Positions 16,052-25,823 of a stretch of DNA of 64,000 bases are shown in pieces. Every line of letters starts with the position of its first letter. Within the stretch, counting starts at the first letter, position 1. The notes under the pieces were generated by a model, which saw nothing but the letters and a program-made list of their open reading frames with translations, had not been told where the DNA came from and did not search any database. The DNA is from Mannheimia indoligenes. Lineage in GTDB: Bacteria > Pseudomonadota > Gammaproteobacteria > Enterobacterales > Pasteurellaceae. The stretch spans positions 82,866 through 146,865 of the forward strand of contig NZ_JBAJJM010000008.1 of the NCBI RefSeq assembly GCF_036880405.1. Direction: 5' to 3'. The position numbers were made by a program, and so were the translations under genes.

Positions 16052-19000
16052 TTAATCCATCTCACTCATCAAACTCGCATTACCACCTGCGGCAGCAGTA
16101 TTGATACTAATTGCTTTTTCGTGAACAAGTGGCAGCAACGAAAGGGCTAAATCAAGGCTGTCGATGTAGGTCAAAATCGCACCTCTGCGTTCGGCGTGGT
16201 GAGTTTTTTCTTCGACCGAAAGCGGATCAATCACGATCAAGACACTCAACTGGTCAAGGCTGTTGAAATCATCCACTACCAGCACCTTTCCGTCGAACTG
16301 GGCGGCGTATTTCGCCAGTTCGCTGCCGCGTTCAACCACCGCTTGGCTACCTACAATTACAATCGCAATCAGTGCTTGAACCTGCTCGGCAAGCGTGCCT
16401 TTTCCAATCGCGATTTGCGGACGGGCGACCAGCGTGAGGTAGTTTTTCTCGCCGGTGATGCCCTGCATCGGGTAAATTTTGCCAAGCGGCGATTGACGGG
16501 TCAGACTGGCTACTAAATCGAGTGCTGCTTGCTGCTCTGTACCACTTAATACATTACGAATTGCATTTTCTAACCCAAAATTGACCGCTTGTACACTGCC
16601 TTCCAAGCCGTTAAGCGTCCACTCATTGCGGTTTACCAAACGTTGCAGGTAAAGCGGTCCCCCTGCTTTCGGACCGGTTCCTGACAAGCCCATTCCGCCA
16701 AATGGTTGCACTCCAACTACAGCACCAACAGTATTACGGTTCACATACAGGTTACCCGCGTGAATGCTCGCCAACCAGCGTTCGACCGTTTCGTCAATGC
16801 GGCTATGCAAACCACTGGTTAAACCAAAACCGGTCGAGTTGATGTCGGCGATCACTTGGTCGAGCTTATCGGCATCAAAACGAATAACGTGCAATACCGG
16901 CCCGAAGACTTCGTGTTTGAGCTGGCTGATGTGGTCGATTTCCAGAACGGTTGGCGGCACGAAAATGCCGTTCACCTCAATTTCCGGATCGATCGCAACC
17001 TGATAGCAACTTTTCGCCGATGTTTTGAGATTGTCGATATGGTCGAGTAAGCGTTGTTGCGCCACTTTGTCGATCACCGGGCCGATGTCCGTGGTGAGCT
17101 GTTGCGGGCGGCCGACTTTCAGCTCCGCCATTGCGCCTTTTAACATGGTGAGAATATGGTCGGCAACATCACGTTGCAGATATAACACACGCAGTGCGGA
17201 ACAGCGTTGCCCTGCGGAGTCGAACGCCGAGTTCAGCACATCCGCCACAACTTGCTCGCCCAGTGCGGAGCTGTCCACGATCATCGCATTCTGCCCGCCC
17301 GTTTCGGCGACAAGCGGTACGATTTTCTCATTTTTCTGCAAATTACGGTTGATGTTCTTCGCCGTATCGGTTGAGCCGGTGAAAATCACGCCGTTCACGC
17401 GCTTATCTGCCACCAATGCCGCACCAACGGTTTTTCCGCTACCCGGCAAGCATTGCAACGCCGCTTTCGGCACGCCGGCTTGGTAGAACAGGTTTACGGC
17501 GAAATGTGCCATCAGCGAGGTTTGCTCGGCAGGTTTTGCCAACACCACGTTACCAGCAACTAAGGCAGATGAGACTTCACCTACGAAAATCGCGAGCGGA
17601 AAGTTCCACGGGCTGATCGCCACCACCACACCGCGTGGGTTGCGGTAGGCTTCGACATTATTACGAACAGTTTTTGCATAATAACGGCAGAAATCGACCG
17701 CTTCACGCACCTCGGCAATCGCGTTGTTCAGTGTTTTGCCTGCCTCACGCACGGCTAAATCGAACAGTTGCGGCATATTCGCTTCCATTAAATCCGCCAT
17801 TTTTTCTAGGCACTCGGCACGCGTCGCAGGCGAAGTGTTCGCCCATTCGCTTTGGAATTGTTCCGCCGCATCAAAGGCGTTTGCCACATCGGTTTCGGTT
17901 GCGTCCACCACCTCTCCGACTAACTCGTTTACGTTTGCCGGATTGTAAATTTTTCGGCTTTTCTGACCGCTTGTTGTACCGATTGCAAGCTGTGGCTCAG
18001 CAATATATTGCTGTTTCGCCAGTTCGTTCAGGTGAGTTTCTAAGGTTTGCAGGCTGATTGAATCGGTTAAATCATAGCCTTTGGAATTCGGGCGAGCGTC
18101 GCCGAACAGTGCCACCGGCATTGGGATTTTCGGGTGCATTGTACCTTGAGTTGGCGTTGCTTTTTGCACCGGATCTTGGGCGAGATCATCAATGCTCAGA
18201 TTTTCATCAACAATTTGGCTGACGAACGAGCTGTTCGCACCGTTCTCCAACAGGCGACGTACCAAGTAGGCGAGCAGGGTTTGGTAAGTGCCGACAGGGG
18301 CATAAATACGGCACTGTACATTCAAGTTATTGCTACCAACTACTTGATCGTACAGGCTTTCGCCCATACCGTGCAAGCATTGGAATTCAAAACGTTTGCC
18401 CTGTGCCAAGTGGTAAATAGTAGCAAGAGTTTGGGCGTTGTGAGTAGCAAATTGTGGGTAGATCACATCTTGTGCGGCAAGTAGTTTTTTCGCACAGACG
18501 ATGTAGTTTAAATCGGTATGCACCTTGCGAGAGAATACCGGATAGCCCTCCGCACCGTCCGTTTGGGCTCGTTTGATTTCGGTATCCCAGTATGCCCCTT
18601 TCACCAAACGGATCATCAGTTGGCGGTTGTTTTTACGGGCGGTATTGATTAAATGTTCGATCACATAGGGGCAGCGTTTTTGGTAGGCTTGCACCACAAA
18701 GCCGATGCCGTTGAAGCCGGCTAAATCCGGATCGGCAAGCAGTTTGTCTATTAAATCGAGCGATAGCTCCAAACGGTCGGCTTCTTCGGCATCAATATTC
18801 AAGCCAATGTCGTAGTTTTTCGCCAGTAAAAACAGGTCTTTCAGGCGTGGATAGAGTTCGTCCATTACCCGTTGATGTTGTGCCAGCGAGTAGCGAGGGT
18901 GAATAGCGGAGAGTTTGACTGATACGCCCGACGATTTATACACTCCCAAGCCTTTAGAGGTTGCACCAACCGCGTGAATGGAAGCGACATAGTCGGCATA

Positions 19001-19648
19001 GTAGCGTTTGGCATCTTCCGCCGTGAATGCCGCTTCACCCAACATATCGTAGCTGTAACGGTAACCCATTGCGAAGCGTTTCTCGCCATTTTTGATCGCT
19101 TCTTGAATGGTCTCACCAGTTACAAACTGTTTGCCGAGCATCCGCATCGCAACGTCTACGCCTTTGCGGATTAACGGCTCACCACCTTTGGAAATCAGGC
19201 GGGAAAGAGCAGATGAGAGCGAGCTTTCGCTGTGGGTAGAAACCAGTTTGCCAGTAATCACCAAGCCCCACGCTGCCGCATTCACAAACAGTGATGGACT
19301 GTTTCCGGTGTGCGAACGCCAATCACCTTTGGCGATTTTATCTCGAGTGAGTTTATCAGCGGTAGCTTTATCCGGAATACGCAATAACGCTTCTGCAAGA
19401 CACATCAATGCCACGCCTTCCTGGCTGGAAAGGGAAAATTCGTGCATTAACGCATCTACCCCACTCGCCTTTTTACGTGAGGTACGGACTTTGCCGACTA
19501 ATTGGGTAGTAAGCTTTTTAATGCTGTCTACGTGCTCATCACAACGAGCTTGTTCCAGCAGGTTTTGCACGAGAGTTTGCTCGTCAAAACGATAATAACG
19601 ACTCAATTCAGGACGGATAGTCGTATTCGGTAAGAGTTGGTATGGCAT
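16052..19648 (-). CDS. putA: Bifunctional proline dehydrogenase / L-glutamate gamma-semialdehyde dehydrogenase
   Basis: Oxidises proline to glutamate in two steps, passing electrons to quinone through FAD and then to NAD. 1198 residues: helical arm (1-200), FAD beta/alpha barrel PRODH (about 210-500; SSGVSVKLSAIHPRYS, MIRLVKGAYWDTEIK, FATHNAQTLATI), ALDH-fold P5C dehydrogenase (about 560-1020) with catalytic Glu in VAETGGQNAMIVD and Cys in SAGQRCSALRVLYL, and a C-terminal ALDH-like extra domain. The ribbon-helix-helix DNA-binding domain of E. coli PutA (1320 residues) is missing, so it should not be an autogenous repressor. The gene is richer in GC than its neighbours yet contains in-frame uptake signals (about 16583, 17310, 17964). 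Confidence 0.96.
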   Translation of the reverse strand: MPYQLLPNTTIRPELSRYYRFDEQTLVQNLLEQARCDEHVDSIKKLTTQLVGKVRTSRKKASGVDALMHEFSLSSQEGVALMCLAEALLRIPDKATADKLTRDKIAKGDWRSHTGNSPSLFVNAAAWGLVITGKLVSTHSESSLSSALSRLISKGGEPLIRKGVDVAMRMLGKQFVTGETIQEAIKNGEKRFAMGYRYSYDMLGEAAFTAEDAKRYYADYVASIHAVGATSKGLGVYKSSGVSVKLSAIHPRYSLAQHQRVMDELYPRLKDLFLLAKNYDIGLNIDAEEADRLELSLDLIDKLLADPDLAGFNGIGFVVQAYQKRCPYVIEHLINTARKNNRQLMIRLVKGAYWDTEIKRAQTDGAEGYPVFSRKVHTDLNYIVCAKKLLAAQDVIYPQFATHNAQTLATIYHLAQGKRFEFQCLHGMGESLYDQVVGSNNLNVQCRIYAPVGTYQTLLAYLVRRLLENGANSSFVSQIVDENLSIDDLAQDPVQKATPTQGTMHPKIPMPVALFGDARPNSKGYDLTDSISLQTLETHLNELAKQQYIAEPQLAIGTTSGQKSRKIYNPANVNELVGEVVDATETDVANAFDAAEQFQSEWANTSPATRAECLEKMADLMEANMPQLFDLAVREAGKTLNNAIAEVREAVDFCRYYAKTVRNNVEAYRNPRGVVVAISPWNFPLAIFVGEVSSALVAGNVVLAKPAEQTSLMAHFAVNLFYQAGVPKAALQCLPGSGKTVGAALVADKRVNGVIFTGSTDTAKNINRNLQKNEKIVPLVAETGGQNAMIVDSSALGEQVVADVLNSAFDSAGQRCSALRVLYLQRDVADHILTMLKGAMAELKVGRPQQLTTDIGPVIDKVAQQRLLDHIDNLKTSAKSCYQVAIDPEIEVNGIFVPPTVLEIDHISQLKHEVFGPVLHVIRFDADKLDQVIADINSTGFGLTSGLHSRIDETVERWLASIHAGNLYVNRNTVGAVVGVQPFGGMGLSGTGPKAGGPLYLQRLVNRNEWTLNGLEGSVQAVNFGLENAIRNVLSGTEQQAALDLVASLTRQSPLGKIYPMQGITGEKNYLTLVARPQIAIGKGTLAEQVQALIAIVIVGSQAVVERGSELAKYAAQFDGKVLVVDDFNSLDQLSVLIVIDPLSVEEKTHHAERRGAILTYIDSLDLALSLLPLVHEKAISINTAAAGGNASLMSEMD

Positions 19649-19670
19649 AGTTTTTCCTTATTTTGTAATG

Positions 19671-19714
19671 CAAGCGGTAGAATTTACTAATTTTTTTGTA
19701 AAAGAAACCGCTTG
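19671..19714. repeat. Inverted DNA uptake-signal pair upstream of putA
   Basis: caagcggt (19671-19678) and accgcttg (19707-19714) flank a T-rich centre, 22 bp before the putA start. The rest of the 278-bp putA-putP spacer holds no open gene, only AT-rich promoter-type sequence. Confidence 0.6.
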
Positions 19715-19890
19715 TTGTGATGATTTATGAAAATGTACATTCTTATTAAAATATTCCCCCTATTTATGAGCAAAGAGAAACCGGAGGAGGTTCGATAGAA
19801 GTGATTACTGCCAAATCATTACTAACTTCTCATAACTCAGAGGGAGAAAATACCATTGAAAATTTACATTCACCTTTTGTTCAAAAATAT

Positions 19891-19920
19891 AAAAAAACAG
19901 CCGCCTAGACAGGCAGCCGT
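19891..19920 (-). terminator. Intrinsic terminator after putP
   Basis: Minus-strand stem acggctgcct/aggcggctgt (19911-19920 with 19897-19906), complete when G:U pairs are counted, followed by a run of U (19891-19896). The wobble pairs exist only in the minus-strand RNA, so it is directional. Confidence 0.8.
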
Positions 19921-19926
19921 TTTTTG

Positions 19927-21435
19927 CTATTTGCTCATTTCAGTTTCATAGGCTTTTTCAGCATTTTCAAAAGTAGCCACGATCTCTTGGCGAGGCTCTG
20001 GAGTAATTAGAGAAACCACTACGATCGCGATCATTGCAAGGATAAAGCCTGGGATCATTTCATAAATTCCGCTATTAGGCACAATATCATTCCAGAATAC
20101 TACCACTAACGCACCGGTCAGCATTCCAGCAAGTGCACCGGCAGCATTCATTCGTTTCCAAAACAGAGATAAAATGACCACCGGTCCGAAAGCACAACCG
20201 AAACCCGCCCACGCATACGACACCAAACCTAATACTTTGCTGTTTGGGTCTTGAGCAAGTACAATCGCTAATACAGAAATTGCCAGCACCATTAAGCGAC
20301 CGAGCCAGACTAGCTCTTTTTGTGTGGCGTTCGGGCGGATAAAGCCCTTATAGAAATCTTCGGTAATCGCACTTGAACAGATAAGCAACTGACAGCTTAA
20401 AGTACTCATTACTGCCGCTAAAATCGCAGAGAGTAAGATACCGGCAATCCACGGGTTAAATAACAATTTGGAGAGCTCAATAAACACTTGTTCGTGATTT
20501 TGACTGACGATACCAGCTTGTTCAGGATGAGCAAAGAAATAAGCTTGACCAAAGAAGCCAATACCAACTGCACCAAATAAGCAGATGATCATCCAAATCA
20601 TCGAAATACGGCGGGCATTCGGAATGGATTTTACGCTGTCTGCCGCCATAAAACGGGCAAGAATATGTGGTTGCCCAAAATAGCCCAAGCCCCACGCAGA
20701 AAGACTTAATAAACCGATAAAGGTAGTACCGGTGAACAGGTCAGTGAAATCTTTATTGACCGCATTGCCTGCTTGCACAATAACTTCGTGAGTCTGTTCA
20801 AAACCACCAAGCTGGATCAGTACAAAAATCGGGGTGAGAAATAAAGCAAACAACATTAGCGTGGCTTGAATAGTGTCCGTCCAACTTACTGCCAGGAAAC
20901 CACCGATAAATGTGTAAATAATGGTTGCCAATGCACCATACCAAAGGGCAGTAGAATACGGTACACCAAATAGGTTTTCAAACAATCGAGCACCGGCTAC
21001 AACACCAGAGGCACAATAGATTGCGAAGAAAAACAGGATAATCGCTGCAGAAACAATTTTCAGGATTTTACTTTTATCGCCGAAACGGTGATGGAAATAG
21101 TCTGGCAGAGTTAAAGCATTGGCATTAAATTCAGTATGAATGCGTAGTCTACCGGCAACAAACAGCCAGTTTAAATACGCACCGACAGTCAAGCCGATGG
21201 CAATCCAACCTTCGACCAGACCGGCAGCATACACAGCACCCGGCAACCCCATTAGAAGCCAGCCGGACATATCCGATGCCCCAGCTGATAAGCCGGTAAC
21301 AAACGCCCCTAAACGACGACCGCCGAGAATGTAGTCAGAAAGGTTGTGAGTAAAACGATAGGCAATAAAGCCGATAGCGATCATTCCGAAAATATAAATC
21401 AGAAATGTGGTGGTGGTAGGATCAAAACCGAACAT
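19927..21435 (-). CDS. putP: Sodium/proline symporter
   Basis: Na+-coupled proline uptake across the inner membrane (SSS family, 13 predicted segments). 502 residues, the E. coli length. Family hallmarks: residues after the start (FLIYIFGMIAIGFIAYR), the LGGRRLGAFVTGLSAGASDM loop with Na+-ligand residues near position 55, GFLAVSWTDTIQATLM, and LGYFGQPHILARFMA. Lies behind putA's promoter on the same strand as putA (putP first in transcription order, with its own terminator), so the two are adjacent but separately transcribed. A CRP-like site lies upstream. Confidence 0.95.
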   Translation of the reverse strand: MFGFDPTTTTFLIYIFGMIAIGFIAYRFTHNLSDYILGGRRLGAFVTGLSAGASDMSGWLLMGLPGAVYAAGLVEGWIAIGLTVGAYLNWLFVAGRLRIHTEFNANALTLPDYFHHRFGDKSKILKIVSAAIILFFFAIYCASGVVAGARLFENLFGVPYSTALWYGALATIIYTFIGGFLAVSWTDTIQATLMLFALFLTPIFVLIQLGGFEQTHEVIVQAGNAVNKDFTDLFTGTTFIGLLSLSAWGLGYFGQPHILARFMAADSVKSIPNARRISMIWMIICLFGAVGIGFFGQAYFFAHPEQAGIVSQNHEQVFIELSKLLFNPWIAGILLSAILAAVMSTLSCQLLICSSAITEDFYKGFIRPNATQKELVWLGRLMVLAISVLAIVLAQDPNSKVLGLVSYAWAGFGCAFGPVVILSLFWKRMNAAGALAGMLTGALVVVFWNDIVPNSGIYEMIPGFILAMIAIVVVSLITPEPRQEIVATFENAEKAYETEMSK

Positions 21436-21568
21436 AGGACTCTCCCATATTTATTATTTGTTGAAATCCGTTAATCAATTACTTATACCAAATAAGTATT
21501 AATTTCTTGTACTTTTTATCAAAAAAACCGCAACAAAAGCAACATATTTATACATTTTTTTAACAAAA

Positions 21569-21584
21569 TGTGATCTACCCCACA
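21569..21584. promoter_or_regulatory. Candidate CRP site upstream of putP
   Basis: tgtga-tctacc-ccaca (21569-21584) matches the CRP half-site pair TGTGA-N6-TCACA with one change; it is about 135 bp before putP, consistent with catabolite control of proline use. The 284-bp region 21436-21719 contains nothing else I can name. Confidence 0.45.
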
Positions 21585-21719
21585 TAAAGTGAATCGTATT
21601 AGTTCAAAATAATCTACTTTACTGCACAAATATAGATGAAAGAAGAAAAAAGGTTGATTCTGATGTCTCAAAATCAACCCTTAATATACTACTGCCTTTA
21701 AAGTCTTCCTATACTGAAC

Positions 21720-23099
21720 TTACGCCTTACGCCAAATTGTACCGTTTGGGGTGTCTTCAAGTACGATGTTCATCGCTTTGAGTTTATCTCGCACTTCATC
21801 GGCAACTGCCCAGTTTTTGGTGGCTTTAGCTTCATTACGTTGTTTGATTAACGCTTCGATTTCAGCGGTTTCATCGGCATTTGCCTCGCCTTTTAAGAAG
21901 GCATCAGGGTCTTGCTCCAGTAAACCTAACACGCCGGCAAGTTCTTTTAAACGCACCGCTAAACCGTTGGCTTTTTCCATATCTTCGGTTTTGAGCTTGT
22001 TCACTTCACGGGCAATTTCAAATAATACCGCTAATGCTCCCGGTGTGTTGAAATCATCATCCATTGCGGTTTTGAAAGCGTCCACATATTGCTCGCCACC
22101 AATGGCTGCTCCTGATACATCGCAGCCACGCAGAGCGGTATATAAACGCTCAAGAGCTGAACGGGCTAAATCAAGGTTATCAATGCTGTAATCTAATAAC
22201 GAGCGGTAATGGGCGGTTAAGAAGAAATAACGCAGCGATTCCGCATCGTACAAGCCTAACATATGGCGAATACTGAAGAAGTTGCCGAGCGATTTCGACA
22301 TTTTCTCTTTATCAATCGTGAGCATTCCGGTGTGTAGCCAATAATTGACATAATCACCACCGTGAGCACAGCAAGATTGAGCAATTTCGTTTTCGTGGTG
22401 TGGGAACATTAAATCCGCACCGCCACCGTGAATATCAAAATGCTCGCCCAGCTCTTTGCTGTTCATTGCCGAACATTCGATATGCCAACCCGGACGACCG
22501 TTGCCCCACGGGCTTTCCCAGCTTGGCTCGCCTTCTTTCGACATTTTCCAAAGCACGAAATCCATTGGGTTTTTCTTCACTGATTTAATTTCAACCCTTG
22601 CACCGGCTTGCAGTTGCTCTAAATTTTGGCGAGATAACGCACCGTATTTTTGGAACGATTCCACATCAAACATCACATCGCCATCTGCAGCTACATAGGC
22701 ATTGCCGTTTTTAATCAGCTTTTCCACCATCGCAATAATTTCAGGAATATGCTTGGTCGCTCGTGGCTCAACATCTGGGCGAAGAATGTTTAAATCGTCA
22801 AAATCTTTGTGCATTTCTGCAATCATTCGCTCAACTAGCTCATCACAAGTTTCGTTATTTTCTAACGCACGTTTGATGATTTTGTCGTCCACATCGGTAA
22901 TATTGCGAACATAACGCAGGTTATAACCGCTATAACGCAAATAGCGTGCAATCACGTCAAAAGAAACGAAGGTTCTGCCGTGTCCGAAGTGGCAAAGATC
23001 GTACACAGTAACTCCGCAAACATACATTCCCACTTGCTCAGGATTAATCGGTTTAAATTCTTCTTTTTCCCGTTTTAGGGTGTTATAAATTTTGAGCAT
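21720..23099 (-). CDS. cysS: Cysteinyl-tRNA synthetase
   Basis: Class I aminoacyl-tRNA synthetase charging tRNA-Cys. 459 residues from the ATG that gives MLKIYNTLKREKEEF; an in-frame ATG 18 bases upstream lacks family support. HIGH motif is present as HFGHGR just after the zinc ligand Cys in YVCGVTVYDLC; further zinc ligands in GWHIECSAM and MFPHHENEIAQS; KMSKS loop as KMSKSLGNFF; C-terminal DALR/anticodon region. Divergent from ppiB. Confidence 0.97.
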   Translation of the reverse strand: MLKIYNTLKREKEEFKPINPEQVGMYVCGVTVYDLCHFGHGRTFVSFDVIARYLRYSGYNLRYVRNITDVDDKIIKRALENNETCDELVERMIAEMHKDFDDLNILRPDVEPRATKHIPEIIAMVEKLIKNGNAYVAADGDVMFDVESFQKYGALSRQNLEQLQAGARVEIKSVKKNPMDFVLWKMSKEGEPSWESPWGNGRPGWHIECSAMNSKELGEHFDIHGGGADLMFPHHENEIAQSCCAHGGDYVNYWLHTGMLTIDKEKMSKSLGNFFSIRHMLGLYDAESLRYFFLTAHYRSLLDYSIDNLDLARSALERLYTALRGCDVSGAAIGGEQYVDAFKTAMDDDFNTPGALAVLFEIAREVNKLKTEDMEKANGLAVRLKELAGVLGLLEQDPDAFLKGEANADETAEIEALIKQRNEAKATKNWAVADEVRDKLKAMNIVLEDTPNGTIWRKA

Positions 23100-23258
23100 A
23101 AAGTCCCCATTTCTCAAATTTGTGTCATTTTTTCAAAAATACGGCTAAGTATAGCGAATAAGCGGTCTGATTTTGAGATTTTTTTGCAATTTGGCTGAAA
23201 CTTTTTAATAATAGCGGGCGAATTTATTTCTACCCTAACATTTATAGAGGAAAACAGA

Positions 23259-23768
23259 ATGATTACATTACACACCAACTTTGGCGACATCAGAATCGAG
23301 TTAAATTTTGACAAAGCCCCAATCACAGCGAAAAACTTTGAAGATTACTGCAAAGAAGGCTTTTACAACGGCACGATTTTCCACCGTGTAATTGATGGCT
23401 TTATGATTCAAGGCGGCGGTATGACGGTTGGAATGACCGAAAAACCAACCAAAGCCCCAATTCAAAATGAGGCAAGCAACGGTTTAAGCAATAAACGTGG
23501 CACACTTGCGATGGCTCGTACCTCTGATCCACATTCAGCAAGCTCACAATTTTTCATCAACGTGGCAGATAACACGTTCTTAGATTACCGTTCAAAAGAG
23601 ATGTTTGGTAAAACCGTGGTGCAAGAATGGGGTTATGCAGTATTCGGCGAAGTGGTTGAGGGAATGGACGTTGTAGATAAAATCAAAGGCGTAAAAACCG
23701 GTAATAAAGGCTTCCACCAAGATGTGCCAAAAGAAGATGTGGTGATTGAGTCTGTTACTGTGGCTTAA
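23259..23768 (+). CDS. ppiB: Peptidyl-prolyl cis-trans isomerase B (cyclophilin)
   Basis: Cytoplasmic cyclophilin accelerating proline isomerisation in folding proteins. 169 residues, no signal peptide. Core motifs: ITAKNFEDYC, YNGTIFHRVIDGFMIQGGG with the catalytic Arg, GTLAMARTSDPHSASSQFFI with Gln-Phe-Phe-Ile, and FGEVVEGMDVVDKIKGV. Good ribosome-binding site (agagga). Divergent from cysS, as in several Pasteurellaceae and E. coli. Confidence 0.96.
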   Translation: MITLHTNFGDIRIELNFDKAPITAKNFEDYCKEGFYNGTIFHRVIDGFMIQGGGMTVGMTEKPTKAPIQNEASNGLSNKRGTLAMARTSDPHSASSQFFINVADNTFLDYRSKEMFGKTVVQEWGYAVFGEVVEGMDVVDKIKGVKTGNKGFHQDVPKEDVVIESVTVA

Positions 23769-23789
23769 TTTACTTGATTTAGATATAAG

Positions 23790-23835
23790 CAAGCGGTTAA
23801 ATTTTTGCAAAATTTTGCAAGGAATTAACCGCTTG
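23790..23835. terminator. Bidirectional uptake-signal terminator
   Basis: Arms caagcggttaa (23790-23800) and ttaaccgcttg (23825-23835) with the extended uptake-signal T-tract and gcaaaattttgc in the loop, between convergent ppiB and the AEC permease. Confidence 0.7.
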
Positions 23836-23840
23836 TTTTG

Positions 23841-24770
23841 TTATGTGATTTGGTAAAGCCAGATAATTATCGGCATCGTAAACACACATAATAGAGTGGT
23901 AACTCCATAAATTGCACTCGCCTTTTTAGCATCTTGCCCGTAGGCAACCGCCATTTGTGTGATAGTGGCGGCGGAAGGGCTGATTGTAGCAAGAAAGGTA
24001 ATCATCACAATGGTTTCGCCATTAATAACCCAGTTTTCAAAACCACATAATTTAATCACACCTAATAGAATCAGCGGAATAAAGATTAAACGCAGAAATG
24101 TAATCAAATAAATCCGTTTATCGGTAATAATTTCTTTAAATGGAATTGCGGCAATTAGCATACCTGCAACCAGCATTGATAAAGGTCCGATCATATTGCC
24201 TAAACCGGACAAGGTGCTGGCAATCGTTGTTGGTAACTTAATATGCAAGAGGAATAACGCCATTCCCACAATAATGGCAAGAATATTGATATTTAAGATA
24301 ATTTTTCTCAACGGTACACTACCTTTACCGCAGATTAAAGCCCGTAAATGCGACCAAAACAGGACGCTTTGCACGACAATAAAAGCGGTGGAATAAATAA
24401 CCCATTCAGGTCCCAAAAGAGAAGCTACAATTGGAATAATTAAATTTCCTGAATTGGAATAAATGGTTGTGGCTTGTTCAATATTATCTAATTTCGCACT
24501 TTTCTTGAGTATCCAGCCCAATAAAATCAACAATGCACTGAAAATGATTGAGATAACAAAGGCAAGATATAAACCATTAAGCGTTTCGGTGGTGTAATCG
24601 ACTTGAAAGGCTGTTATCAGCATTGCCGGGCTAATAATATAAAGCCCGATAATTGAAATTGGATAACTTTGTTCTGAAGTTAAAAGTTTCGTTTTTACAA
24701 TAACGTAGCCTAACAGAACCATTAAGGTAAGTTGTAAAATTTTGTCTGCTAATAAAAGTGCGATATCCAT
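23841..24770 (-). CDS. Auxin efflux carrier (AEC) family permease
   Basis: Inner-membrane protein of 309 residues with ten hydrophobic segments in two blocks separated by a short polar loop, the AEC family pattern. Conserved-looking residues include YSNSGNLIIPIV in segment 4 and ATISPSAATITQMAVAYGQD near the C-terminus. Bacterial members carry malate, malonate or other organic acids; the substrate here is unknown. Starts two bases after fdhD ends, so it is probably translationally coupled to fdhD. A formate-related or dicarboxylate role is inference from position only. Confidence 0.8.
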   Translation of the reverse strand: MDIALLLADKILQLTLMVLLGYVIVKTKLLTSEQSYPISIIGLYIISPAMLITAFQVDYTTETLNGLYLAFVISIIFSALLILLGWILKKSAKLDNIEQATTIYSNSGNLIIPIVASLLGPEWVIYSTAFIVVQSVLFWSHLRALICGKGSVPLRKIILNINILAIIVGMALFLLHIKLPTTIASTLSGLGNMIGPLSMLVAGMLIAAIPFKEIITDKRIYLITFLRLIFIPLILLGVIKLCGFENWVINGETIVMITFLATISPSAATITQMAVAYGQDAKKASAIYGVTTLLCVFTMPIIIWLYQIT

Positions 24771-24772
24771 TG

Positions 24773-25594
24773 CTATTTAAGAGATAATCTCTCTTCTCCC
24801 GAATAAATGGTGGCTTTTCCTTTGCGAACAAATGCCAATAATGTGAATTGATTATCACGAGCCATTTTTGCCGCCATTTCGGTTGTAGCTGAAATAGCAC
24901 ATAACATTTCAATTCCAACTGCTAGGCATTTTTGCACCATTTCAAAACTGGCTCGGCTGGTAACAAAGACAAAACCATTTGGAAAGCCTGCTTTAGCATA
25001 CCAGCCAATCAATTTATCTAATGCTACGTGCCGCCCCACATCTTCCCGAATGGCAAGTAATTCCCCCTCCACACTGAAAAAGGCAGCTGCGTGGCTTGCA
25101 CCTGTTTTTTGCGATAATGTTTGTGCGTTTTCCAGCTGCTCTAAACAACTTTCTAAAATAAGCGGATTAACACCTTGCAAGCGGTTATTTTTTTTAACAA
25201 TTTTGCAACTTTGATTGACTTGTTCTAACTGCTCTACGCCACAAATGCCACATCCTGTTCTGCCTGCCATTGAACGGCGTTTATCTTTTAATTGCACAAA
25301 TTGTCGGGTAGAAATTTCAAGTTGAATCTCCACACCATTTTCTTGCTCAATAATATCTAGCCCGTATAATTCTTGCGGAGAATTCAAAATCCCTTCCGCT
25401 AAGGAAAAACCGAGTGCAAAGTCTGCTAAATCCGAAGGGGTTGTCATCATCACCGTATGAGAAATGCCATTATAAACTAAAGCAACAGGCACTTCTGAAA
25501 TCAAATTATCTTCACAATTTTGCTGTTTAAGCTCAGTTGTTGAGAATAATAATTTTTTGGCATCTATTTTTGTGATCTTATTCACAATATTCAT
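24773..25594 (-). CDS. fdhD: Formate dehydrogenase accessory sulfurtransferase
   Basis: Transfers sulfur from IscS to the bis-MGD molybdenum cofactor, required for formate dehydrogenase activity. Core motifs: EVPVALVYNGISHTVMM, DFALGFSLAEGIL, the sulfur-carrying cysteines in AGRTGCGICGVEQL, the cofactor-binding region GREDVGRHVALDKLIG-like (REDVGRHVALDKLIG), and FVTSRASFEMVQK. Start set at the ATG giving MNIVNKITK (273 residues, near E. coli's 277); an in-frame ATG at 25642 would leave the candidate FNR site only 15 bp away. Divergent from the formate dehydrogenase operon it serves. Confidence 0.92.
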   Translation of the reverse strand: MNIVNKITKIDAKKLLFSTTELKQQNCEDNLISEVPVALVYNGISHTVMMTTPSDLADFALGFSLAEGILNSPQELYGLDIIEQENGVEIQLEISTRQFVQLKDKRRSMAGRTGCGICGVEQLEQVNQSCKIVKKNNRLQGVNPLILESCLEQLENAQTLSQKTGASHAAAFFSVEGELLAIREDVGRHVALDKLIGWYAKAGFPNGFVFVTSRASFEMVQKCLAVGIEMLCAISATTEMAAKMARDNQFTLLAFVRKGKATIYSGEERLSLK

Positions 25595-25656
25595 CTCTTC
25601 TATGCTTAAAAAGTGGTTTATTTTGTTAAAAAGTTGTATCATATCGGCACTTAAAT

Positions 25657-25670
25657 TTGGTTTAAATCAA
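25657..25670. promoter_or_regulatory. Candidate FNR site between fdhD and fdnG
   Basis: ttggt-ttaa-atcaa matches the FNR consensus TTGAT-N4-ATCAA at nine of ten positions. It lies about 63 bp before fdhD and 155 bp before fdnG, fitting anaerobic induction of both. Confidence 0.55.
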
Positions 25671-25823
25671 ATTAATTTGATATTTAACCTATTTACCGAC
25701 AAAAGAGTATATTCATTTCCTTTTATTAAGAGGAAAATGATACACCTCTTCGATCAATTTATTAACTTAATTTTTTGATCAACTTTACTTTTATTTACCA
25801 CATTATGTGATTTTGGAGTGATT

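Noticed and set aside
16764..19595. Several long open frames antisense to putA.
   Set aside because: They mirror the GC-rich putA coding sequence, have Ser/Arg/Pro-rich composition, and none has a family match or ribosome-binding site.
19671..19714. Inverted uptake pairs as integration attachment sites.
   Set aside because: The cores are the genome-wide uptake signal and occur at many unrelated gene ends.
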